The notes beneath the pieces are model-generated. The model ran no database searches. It was given only the letters and a program-made list of their open reading frames with translations, and was not told the DNA's origin. From assembly GCF_000321225.1 (NCBI RefSeq), contig NW_004450329.1, positions 1,840,138 to 1,904,137 on the forward strand: a stretch of DNA of 64,000 nucleotides, given 5' to 3'. Origin of the DNA: Odobenus rosmarus divergens (lineage: Eukaryota > Chordata > Mammalia > Carnivora > Odobenidae). The first letter of the stretch is position 1. Every line of letters begins with the position of its first letter. Shown piece by piece: positions 33,870 through 46,060 of the stretch. A program made the position numbers and the translations under genes.

Positions 33870-34870
33870 CACTAATTGAAGTCAGGAGAATGGATGATAT
33901 CTCAGTGAAGTTGATCTTTGCTCCAAAAATGCCAGAACTGCCCCCAAGAAAGCCACTGTGTAAAGGACAGGCTGAGGAAGAGGTATCCACACAGGAGGTT
34001 GAGGAAGTAACAAGTAGCATAACGTGTTCGAGTAAACCCTTGGAAGTTAAGGCCTGAAAGATATCTGTCAGTGATATGGCTTTCTAGTGGTCTTGGCATG
34101 TGCCATTTCAATAAAGTGTGCTTAACGGTTATGAAAGTAGAATAATTTGTTATCCTGAATATTTCCAATTAAATCATTTCACTCATTTATTCTTTCATCC
34201 ATTCATTACTATACTTACTTCACTAATTGAAAACAGGGAAATGGGGTATATATACAACTGTGCAGAGATAATCCGCTAATGTGTCTTTAACCAATATCCT
34301 TTATTTTTTATATGTACTTAGTAATTTTATGTACTTATATTAATTTACTGGTGGGGAGAACTAGTTTTCTATTAACAAAACTGTACACCTCTTTCTTTAT
34401 GTTCAAACAATGGATTTATTCAGCATTTAACTATTGTTTATGAAAATAATACTGTTTAATAGTCAAATAGTATAGCAACACTTAACAAGAGAAAGCAACT
34501 CCTGTCCCACACCTTCCTACTCTGGGCCCTCTTCTCCCTATGCAGTGACTTCTAGTTTTATTAGTTTTCTTGTTATTTTCCTTCAACTTTATTTTATTAA
34601 ATATATTGCTTTTTCTTGATCTATTAATTTTAAATATTATATTTTGCCTTCCAACAATGGCAGATGAGGAATTATCTTTCTTGGACCCAGTCACATATGG
34701 GTCCATCCTCCCAATGCCTCTAATATAGGTAATCTACAATTTTGGTTAGGTTTGTTTTCAAAGTCCATATTGTTGTGTCTAATGTAAATATCACACTTTT
34801 CTGGTATTTATCACTTGTATATTTTCTCTAAGAGTTTCCCTCCAAAAGTCCTCTGTCAGTATGCCTTATT
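33870..34870. other. AT-rich intron sequence, nothing recognised
   Basis: No repeat or gene identified with confidence. Confidence 0.45.
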
Positions 34871-34879
34871 CAAGACCAG

Positions 34880-35115
34880 GTTTTCTCAACCTTAAAGGTA
34901 TTGGCATTCTGAGCCAGGTAATTCTTTGTGTGTGGCGGTGGGGGGTGAGAAGGGAGGCTGTCCTGGGTCCTTAAGATGTTTAGGAGCATCCCTAGCTTCT
35001 ATCCACTACATAAGAGTATCACTTCTCATCTTGACAGCTAAGAATGTCTCCAGATATTAACAACTGTCCCCTGGGGAGGCAAAATCATGCCCAGTTGAGA
35101 TCCACTGGCCTAGAC
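34880..35115. mobile_element. hAT-Charlie non-autonomous DNA transposon (MER20/MER5 type)
   Basis: 'GGTTTTCTCAACCTTAAAGG' at one end and 'CCCAGTTGAGATCCACTGG' at the other form degraded inverted ends. In between are 'AGGAGCATCCCTAGCTTCTA', 'GAATGTCTCCAGATATTAAC' and 'TGTCCCCTGGGGAGGCAAAA'. Confidence 0.7.
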
Positions 35116-35231
35116 CAATTTCTCACTAGGATTTCAGTCTACCCGTCATCCTGAAATGACCTTGCCTATTCTGTGGTGGGTGATCTGTTTCCTCTATCTC
35201 ATATCATTATTTTACATATACTTCTTTTTTT

Positions 35232-35768
35232 TGGATGAAGCACATTGTAGCATGCTGCCTCTAACATGGCCCCATGGATCTCTGCCTCCTAGTAATCATA
35301 ACCTTGTGTAATATCATCCCACATCACACAGTACCAGGTGTCACTGCTGAGTTTAGGTTCCAAAAAGACTACAATTTCTGTCTTAGGTACTCTCTTTTGT
35401 GTATTTCTCGCTCCCTCTCTCTGTTTCTGTCTCTCTCTTTTTCACCTGCCATCCTCCACTATTTTCTCTTGGGGGAGCAGAATGACATGCTGTCTGTGCA
35501 GCCCTGTGGAAAAAGTCAAAGAACTAACGACTGAAACCTCCAACAGCCACATGATGGAGCTGGGAAGTAATCGGCATTCAGACTATGGCAGTCTCTTCAG
35601 ACTATTGCAACCCAGGCCAAGGGGGTGTGATCTCATGAAAGACCATGGGCCAGAAACATCCAGCTAAGCCAATCCCTCTTACAGAACTGTATAAAGGGAA
35701 ACATTTTTATTGTTTAAAGGTGCTAAATTTTGGGGTGATCTTTTATACAACCTTAGATAACTAATGTA
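35232..35768 (+). mobile_element. Ancient LTR-like (probable MaLR-related) repeat
   Basis: Contains 'TGGGGGAGCAGAATGACATG', 'CAACAGCCACATGATGGAGC', 'CAGCTAAGCCAATCCCTCTT' and 'GGTGCTAAATTTTGGGGTGA', ending 'TTAGATAACTAATG'. The same 3' design as the repeat at 30340-31090. Confidence 0.5.
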
Positions 35769-35859
35769 TGCATATCAAGTAGCATCTTAATAAAGGTGTT
35801 TATGGAGTCTTAAACAATCACCCAAGCTACCTCCACCCTTTTATGTATGAAATTGTTTG

Positions 35860-36560
35860 TATTCCTTCTTCACACCTGACTAATAATTTGACTAAGCATA
35901 GCATTCCAGTTTGAAAACCATTCTCCCTTAGGATTACGAACATGCTTGTCCATTATCTTCAAATTTCCAGTGTTTCTGTTAAGGAGTTCTTTGCTAGTTT
36001 GAGTCCTGATGCTGTCTTTAACAAAGTTAGGGTTCTGCGTTTGCCTTGGGTGTGACTTCTTGTTGGGAGGGAAGCAAAGTTTTACATCTGATTTCTTTAA
36101 TTCTATAAAGTATTTTCCAGTACATCTTTGCTGAGGTTTTCTCCCCATCTATTCTCTTTTCATAAATCCAGTTAGATAGTGAACATCATGTTTTACCCTC
36201 CAATTTTCTCTTTTGTCTTCATATTGCCCACATTTTGGTATTTTTGTTCAACCCTCTGGGAGATTTCTCAAATGTTATATTCCAACACTTCAGATTTTTA
36301 ACAGTTTCCTCTACTGCATTTCCAGGAGTTATTTTTTATTGTTTTCTAGTTTTATTTTAAATCATCATGTTCTTGTTTCATGGATTTATATATTCTCCTA
36401 CATCACTGAAATGCTATATTTTTAGTTTCTTCTGCCTCTTGCATTATCCCTGTTTTCTCCACTAATCTGTGTTTATTTATCTGCTTTGATCTTTTTCTTT
36501 CATCTTGGAGGTTTTATGGAAATATCTGATGGTCCTCGTCATCTGTTCACACTTGTGATT
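35860..36560. repeat. Old T-rich interspersed repeat, family uncertain
   Basis: 'AAGCATAGCATTCCAGTTTG', 'CCAGTGTTTCTGTTAAGGAG', 'CTGGGAGATTTCTCAAATGT' and 'CATGTTCTTGTTTCATGGAT' recall a common mammalian LINE-associated T-rich unit. Confidence 0.4.
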
Positions 36561-37214
36561 GAAGCACTACAAATTGGATTGATGATTCTTTGAGCAGGGA
36601 CAGAATTTGTCAACAGGTGGGGTTCACTGTTAGGTGACCACATGAGTAAACTATTCTTTTCAATGGGGGCATCCCTAAAATTCTGGTTATCACATATATT
36701 TTTCATGGAGTTGTTCAATTCTTCTGTGGGAAACTCTCTCATCCCCTGCATGAAGAAAGAAAAGCTTAACTGTAAGAGCTCTTGCAAGAAGGGAAAATTA
36801 AGGCCAGGAATCTCATGCCCCAGTGCACAGAATGCCAGATCATTTCTCTCTTTAGTCCTGTATCTAGATCTTGACCTCAGCTTTGGAAACTCTGGTTCAA
36901 TTTCTATATGCTACTAAGTATGTCTGGTCTTCTGGGAGAGAGGTGAAAAAGAACTTGCTTATCTTCCTAAACAAGAAAAAAGGGACTTAGGGTCAACAGT
37001 TCTCTGCAAAATCTTTTCATTTTCCCTTCCCTGACTTCATGCCTCATCCCGGACTCCATGGTGTACAGAATGCTCAGGCCTGAGCATCTCCTATGAAACC
37101 ATCCCATTAGCATACCTTCCTAGTTGCTTGGACTGAGCCAGCTTTCCTCCTCCATCTGATGTTCAGTTTTTAAAAATGTTTTCATATTTCTTACCCATCC
37201 TAAGCTCTGTTCTG

Positions 37215-37249
<35 letters not shown>

Positions 37250-37899
37250 TCTTTTGGGGTTCTTACCATTTTTTAAAATTTTTTAATTTCCTTATGTCAT
37301 TGTGGAGGAGTGTAGAAAGAAAAACAACAATAAATTTGTGTCTTTATCCCTCATGTTTAAATAAGGATACGCATTTATTACTCGAGATTTTTCTCAACCA
37401 GAAAAATTCTGTTGATCCCTATTAATAATATTAAAATCCCTTTTACATTCCCCCATGTGTAATTTCACTTCAGACTTTCAATTGACAGTGATTGTCAAAT
37501 TTACCTGTCTAGTCTCAGAGCAGGGGCTCTAGCTGTACTCTGCAACTTGCATCATAGAATTTAGCATCAATCAGGAATACTAGTTTGTCTTCGTTTGCTT
37601 GTTTGTTTGTTTCCACTGGATAGTCCTGTGTGCTTCACTGTGCACCTCTTCCACTGGCCATGAATTTCTAAATATTGGGGTTTATTCCTCCTTATATATT
37701 TGCCCCATCCTTTCTGTCTGGCCCATCTTTTAAAACAGAGTTCTGGAAGCAAGGCACTGTGAAGGACAACAGGGAGTGAATATGGCATTCCTGACCCAGC
37801 TGAACCAAACACCAGACAGAAAATGGCAGGTTCCATGAGAGTAGCACACGGAACAATGAGAGGTCAGAGAACAGAGCAGAATAGTTCACAAGGTAAAAA
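36561..37899. other. Intron sequence with a (GT)n tract
   Basis: Unique except for the GT microsatellite listed separately. Confidence 0.45.
37219..37246. repeat. (GT)n microsatellite
   Basis: Fourteen uninterrupted GT units. Confidence 0.95.
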
Positions 37900-38108
37900 G
37901 AGATCAGTGGGCTTTGCTTTTCAGCCTCATGGCTTCAATTCTGTGTCTTCTTGGACAAGTCACTTAACCTTTCTGTGCCTAAGTTTCTTCACCTGTAAAA
38001 TGGGAAATGTTGGTACTAACTTCACAGCCATTGTGAGGGAATGAGATGAACTAATGCAAAACTAAAACTGCTAACATTAAGTGCTTGGCAAGTATTAACT
38101 GCTATCAA
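37900..38108 (+). mobile_element. MIR, well preserved
   Basis: 'TTGGACAAGTCACTTAACCT', 'TTCTTCACCTGTAAAATGGG', 'GCCATTGTGAGGGAATGAGA', 'AAGTGCTTGGCAAGTATTAA' follow the MIR consensus. Confidence 0.88.
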
Positions 38109-38629
38109 GTGTTCTTGAGCTGGGAAGTTCTCCGGTGGGTGGTGTTAGAAATTCAGACTGGACTCGTAAGGTTGAACACCTGCTCACCACGTCTCCACTG
38201 CAGCTTTATAATAGGCAATTCGATGTCCAGGGCCCTCATTGCTAAACTTAGAGGGGATAAGCTACTTATTAAAGTCGAAACACATCTCCAATAACTTTGA
38301 GGAGAAATAATGATAATCCAAGGCCTACTTGCTGCACAAAAGGTAATTAACTGCACAGAAAACTGAATAAACCCTGAGCTTGGGCTTTCTGCTGACTGTT
38401 TCACATCTCAAGATGTAAGTATTTACAGATCAAGTGTTCTAAGAACAATAAAAACATGTCTTTTCTCTTAGGAAAGCTTTCTCCACACAGACTTCAATGA
38501 CTTTCTTAAACCCTTAATTAGAGTTCTAGTTCAAAAGCTAACCATCCAGTTCCCCATTCCCTCCAACCCTGGCTTTAAAAAAAAAAAAAAAAATCAAGTT
38601 GGCTCAGTCACCAGCCAGCGTTTTGCTCT

Positions 38630-38800
38630 GTTTTATAATAACCCTTCTTTGTATTTATCCCACATCTTTCATCTGAGTTCCTTCAAAACCTTTACAGACA
38701 GGATCTTATTAATCTTCAACAACAGTGCTGTGCGAACCTTGACCATTACAATTATCCCAAATTTACAGAAGAAGAAACCAAGTCACCAAGTGCAGGCCTT
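38630..38800 (-). mobile_element. MIR fragment
   Basis: Reversed MIR: 'GATCTTATTAATCTTCAACA', 'CCCAAATTTACAGAAGAAGA', 'AACCAAGTCACCAAGTGCAG'. Confidence 0.6.
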
Positions 38801-39442
38801 TTCTCTTTTTACAAACAATGAAGCATAAGAGCAGATAATAATTCTCTTGGTTCTCACAGTACAGTTGTAAGCAACTAGCCTTGCTGGGGAAAAAAAACAA
38901 AAACAAAAACAAAATACAGTTGCTCAATTCTTAGAAAATTTCTTAAGAGTTTTTTAAACTGAGAAAGTACAAAGACCCTGAAGGCCCTAGGAAAATGTAA
39001 TCAAAGAATGCCAGCTCCACAGAGTACCACTGCCCAAACAACCTTGCCTCTAAAAAGTACATCACAAGTAACTAAATAGAATCTCAGGAAGACCAGAATA
39101 GAGAATAATAATATTTGATTAATATAATGTTTGTTCATGCCCATATTCACTAGAAATCCTTTTGTGATAAACTGAGAACTGCCTTCTCTCCCCCAATACA
39201 GTCCACTGGCATTCTAGAAAGACCTCTCATGGATTCTGAGGGGGTGTCCTGACACTTGCTAGGCATAATTCAATCCAAGAATACTGAGGCCAACTCTGTG
39301 CTAAGTACTCTGCTAGATGCTGACCTTACAAAGATGAAAATTGTATATGGAATCCAACTTCAAGATTTTCCTTGGAGCCAACTATATACCATATTTGTTC
39401 TTCTATTATGAGTACATAGGACAGCATCTAGCACACAGTAGG

Positions 39443-39837
39443 TGTAGTGGACTGAATGTATGTGTCCCCCTCAAATTCATATGTTGAAGCCCTAATCCCA
39501 GTATGGCTGAATTTGGAAACAGAGACTCTAGGGAAGTAATTGTGGTTAAATAAGGGTGGGGCTCTGATTCAATAGGATGAGTGTCCATTTCAGAAGAGAA
39601 ACCAGAGCATGCTCTCTTTTTCTCTCAGGTACATGCATACTAAGGAATGGCCATGTGAACACACAGTAAGAAAGGAGCCATCTGCAACCCAGTGGGAGAG
39701 CCCTCACTGGATACCAACCCAGCTGGCACATTGATATCAGACTTCCAGTCCTCAGAACTGTGAGAAAATAAATTTCTGTGGATTAAGCCACCTAGTCTGT
39801 GGTAATTTGTTATGGCAGTCCTGGCAGATAAATAACA
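39443..39837 (+). mobile_element. Solo MaLR LTR with intact 5-bp target-site duplication
   Basis: 395 bp beginning TGTAGTGGACTGAATG and ending AAATAACA. Contains 'CAAATTCATATGTTGAAGCC', 'GAACTGTGAGAAAATAAATT' (polyadenylation signal AATAAA) and 'AAGCCACCTAGTCTGTGGTA'. GTAGG flanks it at 39438-39442 and 39838-39842. Non-coding solo LTR; no internal region remains. Confidence 0.92.
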
Positions 39838-39886
39838 GTAGGTATTAAATAAATGTTTATAGAGTTAATTGTATTTTGTAATTTTT

Positions 39887-40075
39887 TTTTGAGAGAGAGA
39901 GAGAGAGTGTGAGTTGGGGGAGGCAGGGAAGGGGCAGAGGGAGAATGAGAGACTCTTAAGCAGTCTTCGCGCCTAGCAAGGAGCCCTATGCAGGCTTTCA
40001 CGACCCTGAGATCATGACCTGAGCTGAAACCAAGTGTCAGATGCTTAACCAACTAAACCAACTAAAAATTGCCCC
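39887..40075 (-). mobile_element. SINEC (older subtype) with 11-bp target-site duplication
   Basis: TTGTAATTTTT flanks it at 39876-39886 and 40076-40086. Body has 'GAGCCCTATGCAGGCTTTC' and 'CCCTGAGATCATGACCTGAG'; the head end is decayed. Confidence 0.88.
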
Positions 40076-40804
40076 TTGTAATTTTTGTTACCCTTAATTC
40101 CATGCTACTCTTTGATTATTGCTCTTCACTCAGGGACTTAGAGCACTGACTCAGTAGCTCTGCTCTTCCTATTTTAGTTTCCTTGATGCTGGCACTTACT
40201 GCCCAGCCAGCTCCACAGTCAGAGGGGCTGGGGCTTGAGGTGTTAAACACTCCCAAGTGTTTAACTGTATCTCCTCAGTCATATGTTGCTGGGCCTGGCC
40301 CTACCATGAGCAGAGCTTATTTAGTCCTGCACATACCCTATTCTTCAGTTATTTTGTGTCTCTCTCTGTCTGTCTTTACTTCAGAAACAACAGATTAGTT
40401 CCCCGAAGATCTAGTTCATAGTGTATTTGAGAAAACCATTCTTGAATTTTGTTTGTTTTTTTTTTTTCATGCTTGTGTATATCAAAAGCTGCTGCCTATA
40501 CCTAATGTAACTAATGCTGCTGACGTGAAGGTTGGGGACCCTGTGACTCATCTTTCTCCTTCCTCATGGTACTGTCCCCTCAATTAGATGCTCTGCCTCT
40601 AGACAATGGGTGATTTTAATCTCCTCTTTATATTAAATTTTAATCTCAATCATCCTGAATCCTGACCTGCACTTTCATGCTCTGCCAACCAAAGCATTCA
40701 GATAATTCATATTATTATTATTATCAATGAGAAAATATAGTTTGTTTTTTACAGTCTATGAAGCACATCTTCTTACATTATCTCATTCGATCTTTGTCTT
40801 AGCC

Positions 40805-41400
40805 TAATCGAACTGCTATAACAAAATATTGTAGACTGGGTAGACCAACCAAAAGAAACTTATTTCCCACAGCTCTGGATGCTAGCAAGTCAAGGTGACA
40901 GCCCATCTAGTTGCTGGTGAGGACTCTCCTCTTGGTTTGCAGATGGCCACCTTCTCACTGTGTCCTTACATGGCTGAGACAGACAGCAACAGAGAGAAAA
41001 GTCTGGTGTCTCCTCTTTTAAGGACACTAACCCTAGCAGATTAGTGCTCTCTCCTTATCACCTAAATTAACCTTAACTTCCTTCTTACTCTGAATACTAG
41101 GAGAGAAGCTTGGGTGGCTCAGTCAGTTAAGCATCTGACTTCAGCTCAGGTCATGTTCCTAGGGTCCTGGGATCAAGCCCCACTTTTGGCTCCTGGCTCA
41201 GTAGGGAGTTTGCTTCTCTCTCTCCCTCTGCCCCTTCCCCTATTCTTGTGTTCTCTCTCTCTGTGTGTCTCTGTCTCTCTCTCTCTCAAATGGATAAATA
41301 AAAAAAATTAAAAATACTAAGAGTCACTTCAACATATGGATTTTAGGGGGGCTCAATCTTTGGGGACCTATGAGCACACCACAAAATAAGAAATCCATGA
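40805..41400 (-). mobile_element. MaLR (MLT1-like) LTR split by a SINEC
   Basis: Reversed MaLR: 'GAACTGCTATAACAAAATAT', 'TGTAGACTGGGTAGACCAAC', 'AGCTCTGGATGCTAGCAAGT', 'TTGCAGATGGCCACCTTCTC'. After the SINEC it resumes 'GTCACTTCAACATATGGATT' and 'TTAGGGGGG'. Confidence 0.8.
41104..41312 (+). mobile_element. SINEC inside MaLR LTR, 11-bp diverged target-site duplication
   Basis: Head 'CTTGGGTGGCTCAGTCAGTT', CT-rich middle and A tail. Flanks AATACTAGGAG (41093-41103) and AATACTAAGAG (41313-41323) differ at one base. Confidence 0.92.
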
Positions 41401-41441
41401 AAACAGAAAGAAGAAAAAGAAGAATGATGACTTAGGTCCAT

Positions 41442-41649
41442 TTTTTTTTTAATATTTTATTTATTTATTTGAGAGAGAGAGAGTGCAGGAGTCAGGAGAG
41501 GGTTAGAGGGGGAGGGAGAGAGAATATTGAGCAGACTCTACACTGAGTATGGAGACTGACAAGGGGTTTGATCTCACAACCCTGAGATCATGATCTGAGC
41601 CAAAACCAAGAGTCAGGTGCTTAACTGACTGAGCCACTTAGGCGCCCCA
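41442..41649 (-). mobile_element. SINEC (older subtype)
   Basis: Poly-T, 'TATTTTATTTATTTATTTGA', 'CAACCCTGAGATCATGATCT', ends 'GACTGAGCCACTTAGGCGCC'. Opposite in orientation to the SINEC 129 bp away. Confidence 0.92.
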
Positions 41650-42502
41650 ACCTGGATCCAGTTTTATTCACCATACCTTCATTTCTTCACTCAGGCCCAC
41701 CCCCTGTCTGATACTGGAGATGCATTTTGTGCCTGTCCATATTTTTGTCCTTCCTCTAAGGTCATGGTGTGTCATAACCACATTATTCAGAAATGGAGGT
41801 GAGAAGCACAACAGGACCTGGTATTTCCTCCCAGCAAGAGATTATTGGAAAGCCCAGAAATGGAGGAAATGCACCAACCAAATCAGCCCTGCAGATATCA
41901 AAATACACTGGGGAATTTTAAGTTCAATAACAGCAAAGTGTTGCCTGACACAAACCAAGAGACCAACGTGGTCATGGTGATGCCTTCGGAGACCTGCTTT
42001 TCTCAGCCTGTTTATCAGGATTCCTGATGCTCTAAGAAACTCAAGTATATGCTGGTGTCAGAGAGGGAGTGGTAGGCGGCAGCACTACACTTTGAACGTC
42101 TTCTGCAAGAAAGCAGCAAAGGCAGAGAGTAGTCTAGGGTCAAACCAGCCCTGGTTAGCAGCTGTTGAAGTTTTTACTTTGAAGACGTTCCCTCTCTGGA
42201 TTCCTCCTTATCCCTGTCTCCCTTGAGTCAGTCTGTTCAAAATGTAAAGTGTCTGGGTTCATCATTATTCCCTCCAAGGTGTATGCAATCACAAATGCAG
42301 ACAGTGCATCCTTATGAATGTATATGTTAAAAAAAAAAAAAGATTGGTAAAAAGGAAATGCTGAAGCAAAGTCAGACAAACCATTCAGTGCTGGAGGGCA
42401 GCTGAAAAGCCACCATAGGAAGGTGACCCAGGGGCCCTGTTTGGATTTTGTATCCAAATGATTTCACCATAGATTGATGGCCTTAGATTTAGCACATATT
42501 CT

Positions 42503-42683
42503 TTTTTTTTTTTAAAGATTTTATTTATTTATTCATGAGAGACAGAGAGAGAGAGAGAGAGGCAGAGGGAGAAGCAGGTTTCCAAGGAGCAGGGAGCCCG
42601 ATGCGGGACTCGATCCCAGGACCCCGGGATCATGACCTGAGCCAAAGGCAGACACTTAACCATCTGAGCCACCCAGGCGCCCC
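42503..42683 (-). mobile_element. SINEC with 17-bp target-site duplication
   Basis: GATTTAGCACATATTCT is duplicated exactly at 42486-42502 and 42684-42700. It contains TTATTCATGAGAGACAGAG, the variant nearest to the lineage leading to canid SINECs. Confidence 0.96.
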
Positions 42684-42859
42684 GATTTAGCACATATTCT
42701 AAATTTGATTTTTTTTTGTTTTGTTTTTACTACCAAGGAGCCAAGAAGGACACATGATAAAAGAGTAGAAAGGGGAACTGATTTGGAAAAATTTGTATAT
42801 TTCACATGTAATGGAAATAAAGTGGAGAAAATGAGGAACAATCAAAGAAACCTCTCATT

Positions 42860-43205
42860 TGATTAAACAAAAATCTAATGTCTGCCTGGAAAACACTGAT
42901 TTATCTTTCATGGGCCAACTCAAGTTTTACTATCTCCAGGAAGCCTTTTGTGACCCTCCCTCCTAGAAAGAATCAGTTACTCTTTTCCTTCTTTGCCTCA
43001 ATCTACCTGGAACAGACTCTATCCCACGTCTCTGGCACATTGTTGTCCTTCTTTGTTGTGTCTCTGTGCCCAGACTAGATCCTTAAAAGCAGAACAGGAT
43101 GTTCTCTGAATCTGTCTCTCCCATGCATGAAATAGTGCCTGCCACATGGTAGATACTCTGCAAATATTTGTTAAATGACAAGTTTGAAGAACTCCATAGT
43201 ACCAT
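42860..43205 (+). mobile_element. LINE L2 3' region
   Basis: 'TCCAGGAAGCCTTTTGTGAC', 'TTAAAAGCAGAACAGGATGT', 'AGTGCCTGCCACATGGTAGA', 'GCAAATATTTGTTAAATGAC'. Confidence 0.75.
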
Positions 43206-44590
43206 GCAGAAGGCAGAGCCATCACTCAATAAAATGTGAAATTTAAGAATCCTCTCATTGCCTTTAGAATATTTTCATTGCCTTCTCTGGATACTTTCCT
43301 CCTTCATATACCCCTTCTCCTCCAATTGCCATATCTCTGAGAAGTTGCCTGCTGTCCAATGCTCCAGCCTATGGGACCACAACCACCTTCACTCTCCTAA
43401 GGTCTCTCTAACCTCAAATGCCTCCTTTTCATTCTCTAATCTTCCATCCCAGAAATGGAAACCCTTTTCTTCCTTTAGGAAAAAAGACCTGTTTTCATTT
43501 GAAAAGACAGCAACGACTTAACCTGAATAAGTCTCTAGTTGGAGAAATTTCAAGAAAAATGGTAAAGGGCAAAGAGGAATTCCAAGCATGCCAAACCGAA
43601 CCCCTGCCAGGGAGAGACTTGGAAGAATGACTTTGAGTCCCACTGCTCTTCTCTCCTCTGACCTGTACACCCATATTAAATAGATTTGCAAGCCAAGGAT
43701 TTTGTTCAGTATTTATGCAGTTCATCCACTTGTCTCCACCCCTTGGCTTCTTAACCCACAGTGCTGAAATTGGAGCCATTTTGTATGATATGGCCATGGG
43801 CATTTTCTTCCTCCTGGGGAGAACAAAAAGGACTCCTTTTAAGAGTGATCTTCTCATCATAATTTCCACCAGATTCCCAGAGGTGTCTTATATCAAAGAA
43901 AGGTTAAGAAATCTGTACTAACAGAAAACTTTTAACTTCATCTCAGAGAGGTGTGAATCAATCTTAGAAAATCCTTCCAGAGAAAGACTTTCCCTAGTTA
44001 ACCCTTTACCATGTTTGCTACTTTTTTTTTTTTCTAAGCTGTTGGTATTTTTAACTTCCATTAGTATTTTCAGAGGAATATTTCTCCCTGAAGTCTATCA
44101 AAGTCTTATTAAAAATATTATGCCTCATGAAGCAAGGTCCCCATATTATTCACTGGCAATTAGGTCAGTGGCTTAATACCATGAGCATACTGGGAACAAG
44201 CTGTACCAATACCAATTCTTAAATCCTTGAAGAAGCATTTCAAAGGCTACAAATGCATTCCTAGCAGAAAGAAATAAAAATGTAAGACTACACAAGAATA
44301 GAGAATCACAAAATCTCAGACTTGGAAAGAAACTCAGAGGTTATTTTTCTCCCTTATCCACTGCCAGTATTCTTATTATACTTTTTCCAACAAATTGTCA
44401 TTTAATAACTGTTTGAAGGCCTCCGATGACAAGGAATGCACTCTTGCTCAAAGCATTTGCCCTATTGTTATAACCCCTGAATTCCTAGGAGATTCATCCT
44501 CAAAGTTAGACAAAATCTAACTTCTGCTAAGATTGCTTGAGAAATCTGTACAACCTGATTCCCTCATGTATCTAGATTGTCCATCAAAAA
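43206..44590. other. Unique intron sequence, no gene seen
   Basis: The 124-codon minus frame (43495-43869) has no known domain or splice support. Confidence 0.45.
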
Positions 44591-44601
44591 CTGTAAGGCA
44601 G

Positions 44602-44804
44602 GTTTTTTTTTTTTAAGATTTTATTTATTTATTTGACAGAGAGAGACACAGAGCGAGAGAGGGAACACAAACAGTGGGAGTGGGAGGGGGAGAAGCAGGT
44701 CTCCCTCTGAGCAGGGAGCCCGATGCGGGGCCCGATCCCAGGACCCTGGGACCATGACCTGAGCCCAAAGGCAGAAGCTTAACGACTGAGCCACCCAGGT
44801 GCCC
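44602..44804 (-). mobile_element. SINEC with short target-site duplication
   Basis: CTGTAAGGC flanks it at 44591-44599 and 44805-44813. Full-length body with 'GCAGGGAGCCCGATGCGGG' and end 'GAGCCACCCAGGTGCCC'. Confidence 0.93.
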
Positions 44805-44819
44805 CTGTAAGGCCATTTT

Positions 44820-44945
44820 TTAGTCTCTCTTTTTCCTTATCATGTTTAGACAGCACAGCATCCTGTTTATTTTTTTTGCTCTCCATAGTTCCTGATACTG
44901 TGCAGGTGGGAGTCATTGAAAGAATGAATGAATGAGTGTGTATCT
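44820..44945 (+). mobile_element. LINE L2 3' end (weak)
   Basis: 'TCCTGATACTGTGCAGGTGG' and 'GAAAGAATGAATGAATGAGT' resemble the L2 terminus. Confidence 0.45.
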
Positions 44946-45409
44946 CCACTGCATCTCTGTAGGATAAGATGACAGGAAATGCCCAAGATCCTAAGTCAGA
45001 AAGGCATCTACCACCGTCCAGTGTGACAAGAGTTCCTTAGAGCAATGGGGGAGGTGGTTCTCTGAGGCAGAGTGAGGAAGGGGGCATTACATGACTAGAC
45101 ACTGCCTGGACACCCATCTCCTGTGAGTTATAGACTGAGATGTGAAGGCTGATTTTTCATACTGGCCCTGAGACCTAAGCTTAAAACAAACAAGCAAACA
45201 AACAAAACACAAGTATCTCCTTGCTTCCTGCACTTAGCCAGGGCTTAAAAAATGCAAATGACTATGGTGTCAAGTAGAACTTTCAGGGAAGTGAGGCTTT
45301 AGAGTATAAGAAAATAGGAGATCAGGAAGAATTCAAGAATGCCTTCACAATTAAATAAATTCAAGTTATTTAAAACACCCTGTGTTTCAAAAAATAAATA
45401 ACGCTCTTC

Positions 45410-45626
45410 ATTTAGAGCTATGGTTAAGAACACAAAATATGCTACCAGAGTCAGGGAGGGAGGATTGAATTCTAACTCTTTTACTTACTTGCTTGTGAGA
45501 TTTTAAGCAAGTTATTTAGTGTCTGTATGCCTTAGTTTCTGGAGCTATGAGATTGATACCACCAACCACATAGGATTGTTGTGAGAATTAAGGGCTGTGC
45601 ACATTAATTAGAATAGTGCCCAGAAT
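45410..45626 (+). mobile_element. MIR, well preserved
   Basis: 'GCTATGGTTAAGAACACAAA', 'TTAAGCAAGTTATTTAGTGT', 'AGGATTGTTGTGAGAATTAA', 'GAATAGTGCCCAGAATG' cover MIR head to tail. Confidence 0.88.
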
Positions 45627-45664
45627 GTGTGTGTGTGTGTGTGTGTGTGTAGAGAGAGAGAGAG
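45627..45664. repeat. (GT)n(GA)n compound microsatellite at MIR end
   Basis: Twelve GT units then seven AG units, starting exactly at the MIR 3' end. Confidence 0.95.
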
Positions 45665-45849
45665 TATATGGAGTAGTATGTATATGAAATCGAGTATAGT
45701 TATTCCTGTTATGCCATTGTCTGTATCCATAGATACAGCCTGGCTGGTAAAAATGTGCCATTGAATCACACCTAAAAGATGCTTTGGGGAAAATCTTGCA
45801 TCTCAGGGCTCTGTAACTATCTTACTATAGTCCAGCCACATCATAGCAG

Positions 45850-46060
45850 AATGGTCTAGCTCAGAGGAAAGATGGTGAAGCTGATTATCAGATCTGGCTT
45901 TGGTCCCAACCGTGTCATGAATTATCTGGCTGACCTATGTTAATCAGTTAATCTATGCTTCAGTGTCCTCAGCCGGACTTATCCACCTCACAGAGACATT
46001 ACGGGGGCAAAGTTTAAGATATGACAAGTTAATATAATGGTTCTAATCATACAAAGGTCT
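45850..46060 (+). mobile_element. MIR
   Basis: 'GGTCCCAACCGTGTCATGAA', 'TTAATCAGTTAATCTATGCT', 'TCAGTGTCCTCAGCCGGACT'. Divergent but ordered. Confidence 0.6.
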
